Source: Pasteurella atlantica (lineage in GTDB: Bacteria > Pseudomonadota > Gammaproteobacteria > Enterobacterales > Pasteurellaceae). From it: DNA of 64,000 nucleotides. Positions 1 to 10,926 of the stretch are shown piece by piece (the stretch's first letter is position 1; the number at the start of each line of letters is the position of its first letter). The notes under the pieces are model-generated. The model made no database searches. It saw only the letters and a list, made by a program, of their open reading frames with translations, and had not been told where the DNA came from. The position numbers and the translations under genes were made by a program. Location: positions 372,001 to 436,000 of the forward strand of contig NZ_OY856306.1 of assembly GCF_963693435.1 (NCBI RefSeq). The letters run 5' to 3'.

Positions 1-30
1 TCACTATCATTTCTAACCACACTCAATGAG

Positions 31-107
<77 letters not shown>

Positions 108-138
108 AGAAATGATGTCTTTTGTCTCTTATTATTTC

Positions 139-167
139 TATCAAACAATCTGTGTGAGCACTCATTG
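139..167 (-). other. 3' arm of the 16S RNase III processing stem
   Basis: This spacer segment is complementary to the rrn leader segment at 1828-1856, with only a few mismatches around a shared core of ACAGATTGT and its complement. Together they would form the long stalk that brackets 16S rRNA and is cut by RNase III. The complementarity is visible in the sequence; the processing role is established for enterobacterial rrn operons. Confidence 0.75.
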
Positions 168-180
168 TCGCTTATTCAGG

Positions 181-1721
<1,541 letters not shown>

Positions 1722-1827
1722 AAAGTTTAATCGCTCAATAAACTGACATAGAATTTTTATTAAATAAATTTTCAGTGACACTTATTAAGACTTCTTTATT
1801 TCAAATATTTTTTTCAAATAAGTCAAT

Positions 1828-1856
1828 CAACAAGTGCCCACACAGATTGTCTGATA
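1828..1856 (-). other. 5' arm of the 16S RNase III processing stem
   Basis: This leader segment carries the conserved Pasteurellaceae/enterobacterial pre-16S sequence just downstream of boxA. It pairs with the spacer arm at 139-167, so the precursor can fold into a stalk enclosing 16S rRNA. Confidence 0.75.
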
Positions 1857-1858
1857 AA

Positions 1859-1871
1859 TTGTTAAAGAGCA
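1859..1871 (-). promoter_or_regulatory. rrn boxA antitermination element
   Basis: The minus strand reads TGCTCTTTAACAA, identical to the E. coli rrn boxA. In the nascent RNA boxA is bound by NusB-NusE and loads the antitermination complex that lets RNA polymerase pass Rho and intrinsic terminators in untranslated rRNA. It lies between the leader hairpin and the pre-16S stem, as in E. coli. Confidence 0.9.
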
Positions 1872-1875
1872 AAAA

Positions 1876-1923
1876 ACAACGACGCACCAGTTAAAACTTC
1901 GTTTCACAACAGTGCGTCGTTGT
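1876..1923 (-). promoter_or_regulatory. boxB-like leader hairpin of the rrn operon
   Basis: A perfect 12-bp inverted repeat (ACAACGACGCAC and its complement) with a 24-nt loop lies at the very 5' end of the predicted transcript, immediately before boxA. It occupies the position of the E. coli boxB hairpin. On the transcribed strand its 3' arm is followed by a run of six T that merges into boxA, so it also looks like an intrinsic terminator. Confidence 0.7.
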
Positions 1924-1932
1924 GTGTGGCGT

Positions 1933-1960
1933 ATTATAGAGATTTTTAAAGGTGACGCAA
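1933..1960 (-). promoter_or_regulatory. rrn P1-type promoter
   Basis: On the minus strand a -35 element TTGCGT (1960-1955) is separated by 16 bp from a perfect -10 TATAAT (1938-1933). A G+C-rich discriminator GCCAC follows, and A/T-rich UP-element-like DNA lies upstream of the -35. The short spacer and GC-rich discriminator are hallmarks of growth-rate and ppGpp-controlled rrn promoters. Transcription should begin near 1926. Confidence 0.85.
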
Positions 1961-2035
1961 GTACTTTTTGGAAAAAATTTTAAAAAACCTTTTAATCGAT
2001 TATTTTTAATTCAATTTGAATGTTTTTTGTAAATT

Positions 2036-2821
2036 TTATAAAAGATCTAACCGCTTAAATCCTTTTTTTATCATTATCATTTCGTGATTTTTTTTACTTT
2101 TTGTGACTTGAGTACAATAAGATATATTATCAAAAGCCTTTTTATTCTCTATTTTTTTACTTTTTAATAAAAATTCTACTCTGTTTGCAATAGCTTTTCC
2201 TGAATCGACAAAGTTTTTTACATTTGGAAGAAGTTGTTGCAACTCTTTTTTTACCACAGGAAAATGCGTACAACCCAATATAACCGTATCTAATTCTAAA
2301 TTTCCCTGCCAAGGCATTATGATTTTTTGTAATTCATTTATATCAACATTATTTGTTTTCATTTTTTCTTCAGCTAATTCTACAAGATCTGTTGAACCAA
2401 TTTTTTCTATCACACATCCTTTTGCATACTTATCAATAAGATCTTGAACATAAGATCGATTAATTGTCCCCTTCGTAGCAAGCAAGCCTATTACTTTTGT
2501 TTGTGAAATCTGTGCTGCTGGTTTTATCGCTGGTACAGTCCCTACTACATCTATATCAAATTTTTCTCTTAATATTGGTAACACCACTGTACTCGCTGTA
2601 TTACAAGCCACGACTATCAAATCAAGCGGTAACTTATCTATCACTTTTTGCACTATTTTTTCTGCTCTTTGTATTAATTCTATTTCTGTTTTTTCAGAAT
2701 AAGGAAAGTAAGCATTATCAAAACAATATATATAGTGAGCATTCGGTAGTTTTTTTTGAATTTCATCATAAATGGTCAATCCTCCCATTCCTGAATCATA
2801 AATTAAAATTGTTGGTTTCAT
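2036..2821 (-). CDS. murI: Glutamate racemase MurI
   Basis: This cytoplasmic enzyme interconverts L- and D-glutamate, supplying D-Glu for peptidoglycan. The 261-residue length is normal for the family. The N-terminal motif YDSGMGG is at residues 8-14. The two catalytic cysteines are visible in VACNTAS (Cys73) and GCTHFP (Cys184). The gene lies upstream of, and co-directional with, the rrn operon, an arrangement also seen at murI-rrnB in E. coli. The ATG at 2821 is the only reasonable start. The 163-bp gap to the divergent ilvC must hold both promoters, but I see no strong consensus in it. Confidence 0.97.
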   Translation of the reverse strand: MKPTILIYDSGMGGLTIYDEIQKKLPNAHYIYCFDNAYFPYSEKTEIELIQRAEKIVQKVIDKLPLDLIVVACNTASTVVLPILREKFDIDVVGTVPAIKPAAQISQTKVIGLLATKGTINRSYVQDLIDKYAKGCVIEKIGSTDLVELAEEKMKTNNVDINELQKIIMPWQGNLELDTVILGCTHFPVVKKELQQLLPNVKNFVDSGKAIANRVEFLLKSKKIENKKAFDNISYCTQVTKSKKNHEMIMIKKGFKRLDLL

Positions 2822-2983
2822 ATTATTTTTATAAAAAGAGGTTGTTGCACGTAATACTACTCTTTTATTTTATTGCATTCAAATTGAGTGTATAGCTTTC
2901 ATTCAATAAAATAATATGCTTTAATTAAATTTAAAGTTTTTATAACACAACACTTACAACAATAAAACAAACAGGAGAATGAT

Positions 2984-4465
2984 ATGAGTAACTATTTTAA
3001 TACATTAAATTTACGTCAACAGTTAGATCAATTAGGTCACTGTCGTTTTATGGAGCGTGATGAGTTTGCAAATGGTGTAAATGTTTTAAAGGGTAAAAAA
3101 ATTGTCATTATTGGCTGTGGAGCTCAAGGTTTAAACCAAGGGTTAAATATGCGTGATTCTGGTTTAGATATTAGTTATGCCTTACGCCAAGCCGCTATTG
3201 ATGAAAAACGTTTATCTTTTCAACGAGCAACTGAACATAAATTTCAGGTTGGTACTTATGAGCAATTGATTCCTACAGCTGATTTAGTCATTAACTTAAC
3301 ACCTGATAAACAGCACTCCAGTGTAATTGCAGATATTATGCCACTAATGAAACAAGGTGCTTCTCTTGGTTATTCACACGGTATGAATATTGTAGAAGTG
3401 GGTGAAAAAATTCGTGATGATATTACTGTTGTGATGGTCGCACCAAAATGTCCAGGGACAGAAGTTCGTGAGGAATATAAAAGAGGTTTTGGTGTGCCGA
3501 CATTAATTGCGGTTCATCCAGAAAATGACCCTAAAGAAGAAGGATTTGAAATTGCCAAAGCTTGGGCAGTAGCAACTGGTGGTCATAAGGCAGGCGTATT
3601 AGAATCTTCATTTGTAGCTGAAGTAAAATCAGACTTAATGGGTGAACAAACTATTCTTTGTGGAATGTTACAAGCAGGTTCTATTGTTTGTTATAACAAA
3701 TTAGTTGCTGAAGGTAAAAATCCTGCCTATGCGGGTAAATTAATTCAATATGGTTGGGAAGTCATTACTGAAGCCTTAAAACAAGGCGGTATTACTTTAA
3801 TGATGGATCGCCTTTCTAACTCAGCAAAATTACGTGCTTTCACCTTATCACAACATATTAAGCAACATTTTGCACCTCTGTTTGAAAAACATATGGATGA
3901 TATTATTAGTGGTGAATTTTCAGCAGCAATGATGCAAGATTGGCAAAATAATGATGCTAATTTATTAAAGTGGCGTGAAGAAACAGGAAAAACAGCCTTT
4001 GAAAATGCACCTGATGGCAGTAACATTCAGATTACTGAACAAGAATACTTTGATAATGGCATTCTTATGGTAGCAATGATTAAAGCGGGTGTTGAATTAG
4101 CTTTTGATACTATGGTTGCAACAGGTATTTATGAAGAGTCTGCTTATTATGAATCGTTACACGAATTACCATTAATTGCGAATACGGTTGCTCGTAAACG
4201 TTTGTATGAGATGAATGTTGTTATTTCTGATACGGCTGAATATGGTAACTATTTATTTGCTAATGCTGCAGTTCCTCTATTTGAACAATATATTATACCA
4301 ACTTTAGTAAAAGGTGACTTAGGTGAAGCTACACCAGAAATAGAAATTGATAATATAACATTGAATGCAGTAAATGATGCTATTCGCCAACATCCAATTG
4401 AATTTATTGGTAAAGAATTACGTAGTTATATGACTGATATGCAACGTATTGCATCCAATAACTAA
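2984..4465 (+). CDS. ilvC: Ketol-acid reductoisomerase IlvC (class II, long form)
   Basis: IlvC converts acetolactate or acetohydroxybutyrate to the dihydroxy acids of the valine/isoleucine pathway, using NADPH and Mg2+. At 493 residues it is the long enterobacterial form with a duplicated C-terminal knotted domain. The Rossmann fingerprint GCGAQG is at residues 44-49. A good ribosome site (AGGAG, ending about 8 bases upstream) supports the ATG at 2984. ilvA follows after 34 bp, so the two are probably co-transcribed. Confidence 0.98.
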   Translation: MSNYFNTLNLRQQLDQLGHCRFMERDEFANGVNVLKGKKIVIIGCGAQGLNQGLNMRDSGLDISYALRQAAIDEKRLSFQRATEHKFQVGTYEQLIPTADLVINLTPDKQHSSVIADIMPLMKQGASLGYSHGMNIVEVGEKIRDDITVVMVAPKCPGTEVREEYKRGFGVPTLIAVHPENDPKEEGFEIAKAWAVATGGHKAGVLESSFVAEVKSDLMGEQTILCGMLQAGSIVCYNKLVAEGKNPAYAGKLIQYGWEVITEALKQGGITLMMDRLSNSAKLRAFTLSQHIKQHFAPLFEKHMDDIISGEFSAAMMQDWQNNDANLLKWREETGKTAFENAPDGSNIQITEQEYFDNGILMVAMIKAGVELAFDTMVATGIYEESAYYESLHELPLIANTVARKRLYEMNVVISDTAEYGNYLFANAAVPLFEQYIIPTLVKGDLGEATPEIEIDNITLNAVNDAIRQHPIEFIGKELRSYMTDMQRIASNN

Positions 4466-4499
4466 ACAATATAACAAATTATAATATATTGGAGATAAA

Positions 4500-6026
4500 A
4501 TGACATCACCCTTATTTTCAAGTACCGATTATGTAAGAGCAGTATTGCGTTCTAATATTTATGATTTAGTTCAGGTTACCCCTTTACAAAAAATGGAAAA
4601 AATATCTGAACGCTTGAATAATCGTATTTTTATCAAACGAGAAGATCGTCAAGCCGTGCACAGTTTTAAGTTACGAGGTGCTCACGCAATGATTTCTTCA
4701 TTATCTGATGCACAAAAAAAAGCAGGTGTGGTTGCCGCTTCAGCAGGTAATCACGCTCAAGGTGTTGCTTTTTCTGCGAAATATCAAAATATTCGATCTA
4801 TTATTGTTATGCCAGAAAGCACACCAGCCATTAAAATTGATGCTGTAAAAGGCTTTGGTGGTGAAGTTCTGCTACACGGGGCTAACTTTGACGAAGCAAA
4901 AGCAAAAGCCATTCAACTTTCTAAAGAAATGAATATGACTTTTATCCCTCCTTTTGATCATCAAAAAGTTATTGCAGGACAGGGAACTATTGGATTAGAA
5001 CTATTACAACAAAATGCCGATATTGATCGTATTTTTGTTCCCGTTGGTGGAGGCGGGATTGCTGCGGGGATTGCTGTTTTTATAAAGAAAATGTTACCAG
5101 AAGTAAAAGTAATTGGCGTGGAATCACAAGATTCTGCTAGTCTTTATAGTGCACTAAAGGCAGGTAAACCTATAGATTTAGAAAATATTGGCTTATTTGC
5201 TGATGGTGTTGCAGTAAAACGTATTGGAGATGAAACCTTTCGCCTTTGCCAAAAACATCTAGATGATGTTATCTTAGTCAGCTCTGATGAAATCTGTACT
5301 GCAATGAAAGATATTTTTGAAAATGTTCGTGCTGTGCCAGAACCTTCAGGTGCTGTTTCATTAGCAGGATTAAAAAAATATGTTACTCAAAATAACATTC
5401 AAGATGAAACTCTTACTTGTATTCTTTCTGGTGCAAACTTAAATTTTCATACTTTACGTTATGTCTCTGAACGCTGTGAACTTGGTGAAAAACAAGAAGC
5501 TTTATTAGCAGTTACTATTCCAGAGAAAAAAGGCAGTTTTTTACGTTTTTGTCACTTATTGGGTGATCACCGAGTAACAGAGTTTAATTATCGTCACGAC
5601 GATGATAATAATGCCTGTATTTTTGTTGGAATTAGAGTAAAAAATGAAACAGAAACGAATACAATCATAAAAAACCTACGTAAAGGCGGGTATGATGTTG
5701 CAAATTTATCTGAAGATGATACCGCTAAAACACATATTCGTTATATGATTGGGGGACACAGTCCCAATTTAAAATCAGAAACGTTATATTCTTTCGAATT
5801 TCCCGAACAAAAAGGGTCATTGTTACGCTTTTTACAAACCCTTGGTGCATATTGGGATATTTCTTTATTTCACTATCGTTCACACGGTGTAGATTATGGT
5901 GATATATTAGTTGCTTTTGTACTAGATGAAAATGATAAAGTTCTATTTAAAAAACACTTGGATGTGCTGGGGTATCGCTATAAAAATGTGAATAATAGTT
6001 TAGCTTATCACTATTTTTTAAGATAA
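4500..6026 (+). CDS. ilvA: Threonine deaminase, biosynthetic IlvA
   Basis: This PLP enzyme deaminates threonine to 2-oxobutyrate, the first committed step of isoleucine synthesis. The PLP lysine is Lys57 in HSFKLRGA, followed by SAGNHAQG and the glycine-rich phosphate-binding loop GGGGIAAG. Two ACT-like regulatory domains occupy roughly residues 325-508, which identifies the isoleucine-inhibited biosynthetic form rather than the catabolic one. Here ilvA pairs with ilvC, upstream of and separate from the ilvGMD attenuator; in E. coli it is the last gene of ilvGMEDA. Confidence 0.97.
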   Translation: MTSPLFSSTDYVRAVLRSNIYDLVQVTPLQKMEKISERLNNRIFIKREDRQAVHSFKLRGAHAMISSLSDAQKKAGVVAASAGNHAQGVAFSAKYQNIRSIIVMPESTPAIKIDAVKGFGGEVLLHGANFDEAKAKAIQLSKEMNMTFIPPFDHQKVIAGQGTIGLELLQQNADIDRIFVPVGGGGIAAGIAVFIKKMLPEVKVIGVESQDSASLYSALKAGKPIDLENIGLFADGVAVKRIGDETFRLCQKHLDDVILVSSDEICTAMKDIFENVRAVPEPSGAVSLAGLKKYVTQNNIQDETLTCILSGANLNFHTLRYVSERCELGEKQEALLAVTIPEKKGSFLRFCHLLGDHRVTEFNYRHDDDNNACIFVGIRVKNETETNTIIKNLRKGGYDVANLSEDDTAKTHIRYMIGGHSPNLKSETLYSFEFPEQKGSLLRFLQTLGAYWDISLFHYRSHGVDYGDILVAFVLDENDKVLFKKHLDVLGYRYKNVNNSLAYHYFLR

Positions 6027-6042
6027 AAATATAAAAAAGGGT

Positions 6043-6070
6043 TTGATTTATACAAAAAATATGTTATTTA
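6043..6070 (+). promoter_or_regulatory. Possible ilvL-ilvGMD promoter
   Basis: A TTGATT hexamer at 6043-6048 is followed after 16 bp by TATTTA at 6065-6070. It is placed correctly to start an RNA carrying the leader peptide at 6128 and the attenuator. The match is only moderate in such AT-rich DNA. Confidence 0.35.
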
Positions 6071-6127
6071 TAAGGTGTCTAAATAAAGAACACAACTTTT
6101 TTTAATAAAAAATAATTGGAATTTAAT

Positions 6128-6217
6128 ATGTCAACTAACTATCGCTTCATTAACATTATCGTCCTCATCGTGATTATTTCACAATGGGGCGAGTGGTTTT
6201 GCAAAAAAATAAGATAG
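6128..6217 (+). CDS. ilvL: ilv operon leader peptide IlvL
   Basis: This 29-codon ORF is too short for routine gene calling. Its core, residues 8-17, reads INIIVLIVII. The peptide has seven isoleucine, two valine and one leucine codons, the amino acids whose synthesis is controlled downstream. The stop at 6215-6217 is followed 25 bp later by a strong intrinsic terminator, and then by ilvG. This is the classic layout for ribosome-mediated attenuation: stalling at Ile/Val/Leu codons during starvation favours an antiterminator and lets polymerase into ilvGMD. A weak ribosome site (TTGGAA) precedes the ATG. Confidence 0.88.
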   Translation: MSTNYRFINIIVLIVIISQWGEWFCKKIR

Positions 6218-6242
6218 ATAGTACAGACATATAATTTTAGCA

Positions 6243-6274
6243 AAAACCCTCGTTAACATAACGAGGGTTTTTTT
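6243..6274 (+). terminator. ilvGMD attenuator terminator
   Basis: A 13-bp perfect stem (left arm 6243-6255, right arm 6259-6271, loop ACA) with core CCCTCGTTA is followed by a T-run at 6268-6274. It lies between the ilvL leader peptide and ilvG and is the expected termination site when branched-chain amino acids are plentiful. Confidence 0.93.
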
Positions 6275-6308
6275 ATAACTAATTTAAAATACAGAAATAG
6301 GTGGGAAA

Positions 6309-7976
6309 ATGAATGGGGCAAACTTAATAATAGAATGTTTAAAAGCACATCAAGTGACAACCATATTTGGCTATCCTGGTGGAGCAATAATGCCAGTATA
6401 TGATGCTCTTTATGATTCAGGTTTAAAACATCTACTTTGCCGTAATGAACAAGGTGCAGCGATGGCAGCTATTGGCTACGCTCGTTCATCAAATAAGGTA
6501 GGCATTTGTATTGCTACCTCAGGACCGGGTGCAACAAATTTAATTACTGGATTAGCTGATGCCTTATTAGATTCTATTCCTATGGTCGCTATTACAGGGC
6601 AAGTAGAATCATCATTAATGGGAACAGATGCTTTTCAGGAAGTTGATGTAATAGGACTTTCTCTTGCTTGTACTAAACATAGCTTTATTGTACAAAATGT
6701 CGAAGAATTACCTCAAGTATTAGCAGAGGCTTTTCAAATTGCTCAAAGTGGTCGTCCTGGTCCTGTTTTGATTGATATTCCAAAAGATATTCAAATAGAA
6801 GAAACCTCTGCAAAAGCCTTTTATTTGGAAAAAGAAGAACCCAAACACCAACAGGTTGAAAACTTAACCTATGCAAAACAGTTAATTAACCAAGCAAAAA
6901 AACCAATACTCTATGTTGGTGGAGGTGTTGGAATGGCAAAAGGGGTTGAAGCGGTACGATCTTTTATAAAATTTGCAAATATTCCCTCTGTTGCTACTTT
7001 AAAAGGTTTAGGCGTCATACCACCTGATCATCCTCTTTATATGGGAATGTTAGGAATGCACGGTACTAAAGCCGCTAATTATGCGGTTCATCATTGTGAT
7101 TTATTAATTGTATGCGGTGCGAGATTTGATGATCGAGTTACAGGTAAACTTGATACCTTTGCTCCAGAAGCTAAAGTTATTCACATTGATATTGATGCAG
7201 CAGAAATAAATAAACTACGTCAAGCTGATGTTCAATTAAAAGGTGACTTAATTCAAGCTGTTGATGAATTAACATTATCTGTCACAAAACAACCTCTTTT
7301 AATTGAACAATGGCGTGATAAAGTACTTTGTTTAAAATCACAATATGATTTCCAATATCAAGATAATCAAGGAGAAAGGGATATCGATCCTTGGGCTTTA
7401 TTAAATACCTTATCTCAAAGAAAAAATAACAATGCCATTGTAGTAACAGATGTAGGACAACATCAAATGTGGTCTGCTCAACATATGCAGCATTATGCAC
7501 CTGAAAATTACATTACTTCTGCAGGACTTGGTACGATGGGATTTGGCTTACCCGCAGCTATTGGGGCTAAAAAAGCACGCCCTAATGATGATGTTATTTT
7601 AATTTCTGGTGATGGTTCATTTATGATGAATGTGCAAGAATTAGGTTCAATTAAGCGAGCAAATACCCCTATCAAAATAGTGTTATTAGATAATCAACGC
7701 TTAGGTATGGTTCGTCAATGGCAAACATTATTTTTTGACGCTCGTCATAGCGAAACAATTTTAGATGATAATCCTGATTTTGTGACCTTAGCTAGTGCTT
7801 TTGATATAAAAGGTGAAAGTATTGAAAAAGCCAGTGAAGTCAGCGATGCCATTGATCGTTTGTTACAAAGTAAAGAAGCCTATTTATTGCATATTTGTAT
7901 TCCTAATGGAGAAAATGTATGGCCTCTCGTACCACCAAATAAGTGCAATTTAGAAATGATTGAATCTGATAATTAA
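6309..7976 (+). CDS. ilvG: Acetolactate synthase isozyme II, large subunit IlvG
   Basis: This ThDP-dependent enzyme condenses pyruvate with pyruvate or 2-oxobutyrate, the first common step of valine and isoleucine synthesis. The 555 residues cover the three domains in order: N-terminal pyrimidine-binding with catalytic Glu47 in CRNEQGAA, the central domain, and the PP-binding domain with GDGSFMMN. The pairing with ilvM marks this as isozyme II. Unlike E. coli K-12 ilvG, the frame is intact. Ribosome site AGGTGG precedes the ATG. Confidence 0.96.
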   Translation: MNGANLIIECLKAHQVTTIFGYPGGAIMPVYDALYDSGLKHLLCRNEQGAAMAAIGYARSSNKVGICIATSGPGATNLITGLADALLDSIPMVAITGQVESSLMGTDAFQEVDVIGLSLACTKHSFIVQNVEELPQVLAEAFQIAQSGRPGPVLIDIPKDIQIEETSAKAFYLEKEEPKHQQVENLTYAKQLINQAKKPILYVGGGVGMAKGVEAVRSFIKFANIPSVATLKGLGVIPPDHPLYMGMLGMHGTKAANYAVHHCDLLIVCGARFDDRVTGKLDTFAPEAKVIHIDIDAAEINKLRQADVQLKGDLIQAVDELTLSVTKQPLLIEQWRDKVLCLKSQYDFQYQDNQGERDIDPWALLNTLSQRKNNNAIVVTDVGQHQMWSAQHMQHYAPENYITSAGLGTMGFGLPAAIGAKKARPNDDVILISGDGSFMMNVQELGSIKRANTPIKIVLLDNQRLGMVRQWQTLFFDARHSETILDDNPDFVTLASAFDIKGESIEKASEVSDAIDRLLQSKEAYLLHICIPNGENVWPLVPPNKCNLEMIESDN

Positions 7977-7996
7977 TAATAAAAAAAGGAGTGAAA

Positions 7997-8215
7997 ATGC
8001 AACACTATCCATTAACTATCCAAGTCAATAAACGCCCAGAATCTCTTGAACGTTTATTACGAGTTATTCGTCATCGAGGGTTTGAAGTTGTTACCTTAAA
8101 TGTTGAAAATACATCAGAAGTGATAAACTTTGATGTAACTGTACAAAGTGAAAGAGCCATTGATCTGTTAAAAAATCAATTAATTAAATTACCTGATGTA
8201 CTAAAATTAAACTAA
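7997..8215 (+). CDS. ilvM: Acetolactate synthase isozyme II, small subunit IlvM
   Basis: This 72-residue regulatory subunit with an ACT-like fold resembles E. coli IlvM throughout, including the segment LERLLRVIRHRGF. I chose the ATG at 7997 over the in-frame GTG at 7991, because the ribosome site AGGAG (7988-7992) overlaps that GTG and stands 4 bases before the ATG. It follows ilvG closely and should assemble with it. Confidence 0.93.
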   Translation: MQHYPLTIQVNKRPESLERLLRVIRHRGFEVVTLNVENTSEVINFDVTVQSERAIDLLKNQLIKLPDVLKLN

Positions 8216-8235
8216 TCATAAAAACTATTTGATTT

Positions 8236-8289
8236 AAGCGGTTAGATAAATACAAAAATTTGCAAATTTTTGATTACAACCTACCGCTT
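8236..8289 (+). repeat. Paired uptake-signal palindrome, ilvM-ilvD
   Basis: AAGCGGT, 16 bp, TTTGCAAA, 16 bp, ACCGCTT: two Actinobacillus-type DNA uptake signals head to head sharing the central TTTGCAAA. The intervening 16-mers are only partly complementary, so it is a weak terminator at best, consistent with ilvD continuing the operon. Confidence 0.85.
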
Positions 8290-8322
8290 CCTTTTATTAT
8301 AAGATGTGGAGTAAATATAAAA

Positions 8323-10164
8323 ATGCCTAAATTACGTTCAGCAACCAGTACACAAGGTCGCAATATGGCAGGGGCAAGAGCTTTATGGCGAGCAACAGGA
8401 ATGAAAGAAAATGATTTCGGAAAACCCATTATTGCGGTAGTCAATTCTTTTACCCAATTTGTACCCGGTCACGTTCATTTAAAAGATATGGGACAATTAG
8501 TTGCAACAGAAATTGAAAAGGCAGGTGGGGTTGCAAAAGAATTTAATACTATTGCTGTTGATGATGGTATTGCAATGGGGCATAACGGAATGCTGTATTC
8601 ACTACCTTCTCGTGATTTAATTGCAGACAGTGTGGAATATATGGTCAATGCCCATTGTGCTGACGCAATGGTCTGTATTTCAAACTGCGATAAAATTACC
8701 CCAGGAATGTTAATGGCAGCAATGCGATTAAATATTCCGACTATCTTTGTTTCAGGTGGTCCAATGGAGGCAGGGAAAACCAAATTATCTGATCAAATTA
8801 TCAAATTAGATTTAGTTGATGCGATGATTCAAAGTGCCGATGAAAATGTCTCTGACTCTGATGTCGATATTATTGAGCGTAGTGCCTGCCCAACTTGTGG
8901 CTCTTGTTCTGGTATGTTTACCGCCAATTCAATGAACTGTTTAACAGAAGCATTAGGATTAAGTTTACCTGGTAACGGATCTTGTTTAGCGACTCATAAA
9001 GATCGTAAATCACTGTTTTTAAAAGCTGGAAGCCAAATTGTTGAAATGTGTAACCAATACTATAATAATGATAATACTTTTATGTTACCTCGCACTATTG
9101 CAACTCGTGAAGCCTTTGAAAACGCAATGTGTTTAGATATTGCGATGGGAGGATCAAGCAATACCGTACTCCATTTATTAGCCGCAGCGCAAGAAGCTGA
9201 AATTGATTTTACTATGCGTGATATTGATCGCCTTTCTCGTATTGTTCCTTGTCTCTCTAAAGTTGCCCCTAATACAAAAAAATACCATATGGAAGATGTC
9301 CATCGAGCGGGTGGTGTAATGGCAATTTTAGGTGAATTAGACAGAGCAGGTTTATTACATAATCAAACAAAAACAGTATTAGATTTAACCTTAAAAGAAC
9401 AATTAAATCAATACGATATCATTCTTAATAAAGATGAAGCACTACACAAATTTTACCGTTCAGGTCCTGCTGGTATTCGTACTACTAAGGCATTTTCACA
9501 AGATTGCCGTTGGGACAGTGTTGATGATGATCGTCAAAATGGTTGTATCCGCTCTAAAGAATTTGCTTATAGCCAAGAAGGAGGATTAGCGACCCTTTAC
9601 GGTAATATTGCTCAAGATGGTTGCATTGTAAAAACTGCTGGCGTTGATGAATCTATCTGGAAATTTACAGGAAAAGCCATTGTTTTTGAAAGCCAAGAAG
9701 AAGCAGTAGAAGCCATTTTAGGTAAAAAAGTACAAGCAGGACACATCGTTATTATTCGTTATGAAGGACCAAAAGGTGGTCCCGGTATGCAAGAAATGTT
9801 GTATCCAACCAGTTATTTAAAATCAATGGGATTAGGAAAAGCCTGTGCATTATTAACTGATGGACGCTTTTCAGGTGGAACTTCTGGTTTATCTATTGGG
9901 CATTGCTCTCCTGAAGCTGCCTCTGGTGGTATAATTGGATTAGTTAAAAATGGGGATATTATTGAAATTGATATTCCAAACCGTTCTATTACGTTAAAAG
10001 TTTCTGATAAAGAATTGCAACAACGTAGAATAGAACAAGATCGTAAAGGTTGGAAACCTAAAAATCGTCAGCGTGATGTTTCTTTTGCATTGAAAGTCTA
10101 TGGACATTTTGCCACATCAGCAGATAAAGGAGCAGTACGTAATAAAGCCTTATTACCTGACTAA
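8323..10164 (+). CDS. ilvD: Dihydroxy-acid dehydratase IlvD
   Basis: IlvD dehydrates the dihydroxy acids to the 2-oxo acids of valine and isoleucine, using an iron-sulfur cluster. The true start is taken as the ATG at 8323, giving MPKLRSAT, which aligns with E. coli IlvD, and 613 residues. The 21 codons upstream that are open in frame are translated uptake-signal DNA. Cluster and active-site motifs are [11 protein letters not shown] and [15 protein letters not shown] at 8308-8311 is the likely ribosome site, with slightly long spacing. It closes the ilvGMD operon. Confidence 0.97.
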   Translation: MPKLRSATSTQGRNMAGARALWRATGMKENDFGKPIIAVVNSFTQFVPGHVHLKDMGQLVATEIEKAGGVAKEFNTIAVDDGIAMGHNGMLYSLPSRDLIADSVEYMVNAHCADAMVCISNCDKITPGMLMAAMRLNIPTIFVSGGPMEAGKTKLSDQIIKLDLVDAMIQSADENVSDSDVDIIERSACPTCGSCSGMFTANSMNCLTEALGLSLPGNGSCLATHKDRKSLFLKAGSQIVEMCNQYYNNDNTFMLPRTIATREAFENAMCLDIAMGGSSNTVLHLLAAAQEAEIDFTMRDIDRLSRIVPCLSKVAPNTKKYHMEDVHRAGGVMAILGELDRAGLLHNQTKTVLDLTLKEQLNQYDIILNKDEALHKFYRSGPAGIRTTKAFSQDCRWDSVDDDRQNGCIRSKEFAYSQEGGLATLYGNIAQDGCIVKTAGVDESIWKFTGKAIVFESQEEAVEAILGKKVQAGHIVIIRYEGPKGGPGMQEMLYPTSYLKSMGLGKACALLTDGRFSGGTSGLSIGHCSPEAASGGIIGLVKNGDIIEIDIPNRSITLKVSDKELQQRRIEQDRKGWKPKNRQRDVSFALKVYGHFATSADKGAVRNKALLPD

Positions 10165-10179
10165 TAAAAATTTTTCATT

Positions 10180-10250
10180 AAAGGAATAAAACAACTTAGA
10201 AATAAGTAGATTATAAAAAATAAGTTGCTTAGTTCCTTTTTATTTTTATA
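10180..10250 (+). terminator. Terminator after ilvD
   Basis: An imperfect long hairpin: AAAGGAA (10180-10186) pairs with TTCCTTT (10233-10239) and CAACTTA (10192-10198) with TAAGTTG (10221-10227). A T-rich stretch follows. The position at the end of the ilv operon fits a terminator. Confidence 0.6.
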
Positions 10251-10293
10251 ATAGCCATAATATTAATAAGGATTTAATTTATAGGAATATGTA

Positions 10294-10926
10294 ATGAAAA
10301 AAATCTTAATTTTACTCACTTTCTCTTTGATTTCTATTATCTGCTCTGCTCACCCACATTCGTGGATTGATATGAAAAATAATGTGTTAATTGAAGAAGG
10401 AAAACTCATTGGCTTTCAAATGGAATGGACACTTGACGAAATGGCGTCTTCCTCGTTAATTTATGAAATGAAAGTCAGTGAAAATAAACTTGAAACAAGA
10501 AAAGAAATAACCAAAGATATGCAAAATACGGCTATTTCTAATCATTATTTTAGTTACTTGTATGATGAAAACAATCAGCCTATAAAATATACAACAAAAC
10601 CTAAAAATACCTATTTTGAAATTAAAAATAACCAAGTTATTTTCCATATTACATTTTACTTAACCAACCCTCAAGAAGTTAAAAACAGACGCTTTAAACT
10701 GTTTACTTATGAACCAAGTTATTATATTTCAATGAATTATGAAGATAGTAATGCCTTGTTACTGAGTGATGTTGATCGCCTTTGTAAATTAGAATTAAAA
10801 GAACCTCAAATAAATGCGGATCTTAAAGAATATGCTTCCAATTTAGATAAAAGTGATAACCCTGATGAAAACTTATCATTAGGAGCTCAATTTGCTCAAG
10901 AGGTTGCCATTGTATGCAAAAAATAA
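10294..10926 (+). CDS. zevA: Periplasmic zinc-binding protein ZevA (DUF1007 family)
   Basis: This 210-residue secreted protein has a signal peptide ending at about residue 19, with mature protein beginning at HPHSWID. The His-rich mature N-terminus and overall sequence belong to the DUF1007 family. In Haemophilus influenzae the homologous protein pairs with a NicO-type membrane protein as ZevAB, reported to be needed for zinc acquisition. The next gene overlaps it and encodes such a membrane protein. Function is transferred from that pairing; metal specificity cannot be read from sequence. Confidence 0.8.
   Translation: MKKILILLTFSLISIICSAHPHSWIDMKNNVLIEEGKLIGFQMEWTLDEMASSSLIYEMKVSENKLETRKEITKDMQNTAISNHYFSYLYDENNQPIKYTTKPKNTYFEIKNNQVIFHITFYLTNPQEVKNRRFKLFTYEPSYYISMNYEDSNALLLSDVDRLCKLELKEPQINADLKEYASNLDKSDNPDENLSLGAQFAQEVAIVCKK

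Noticed and set aside
2884-2917. ilvC promoter from TTGAGT and TAATAT
   Set aside because: The spacing is 22 bp, outside the usual range.
6027-6127. Terminator directly after ilvA
   Set aside because: No inverted repeat with a T-run was found; the only strong stem is the attenuator at 6243-6274.
8260-8322. N-terminal extension of ilvD by 21 codons
   Set aside because: It translates the intergenic uptake-signal palindrome, and E. coli IlvD begins at the equivalent of the ATG at 8323.
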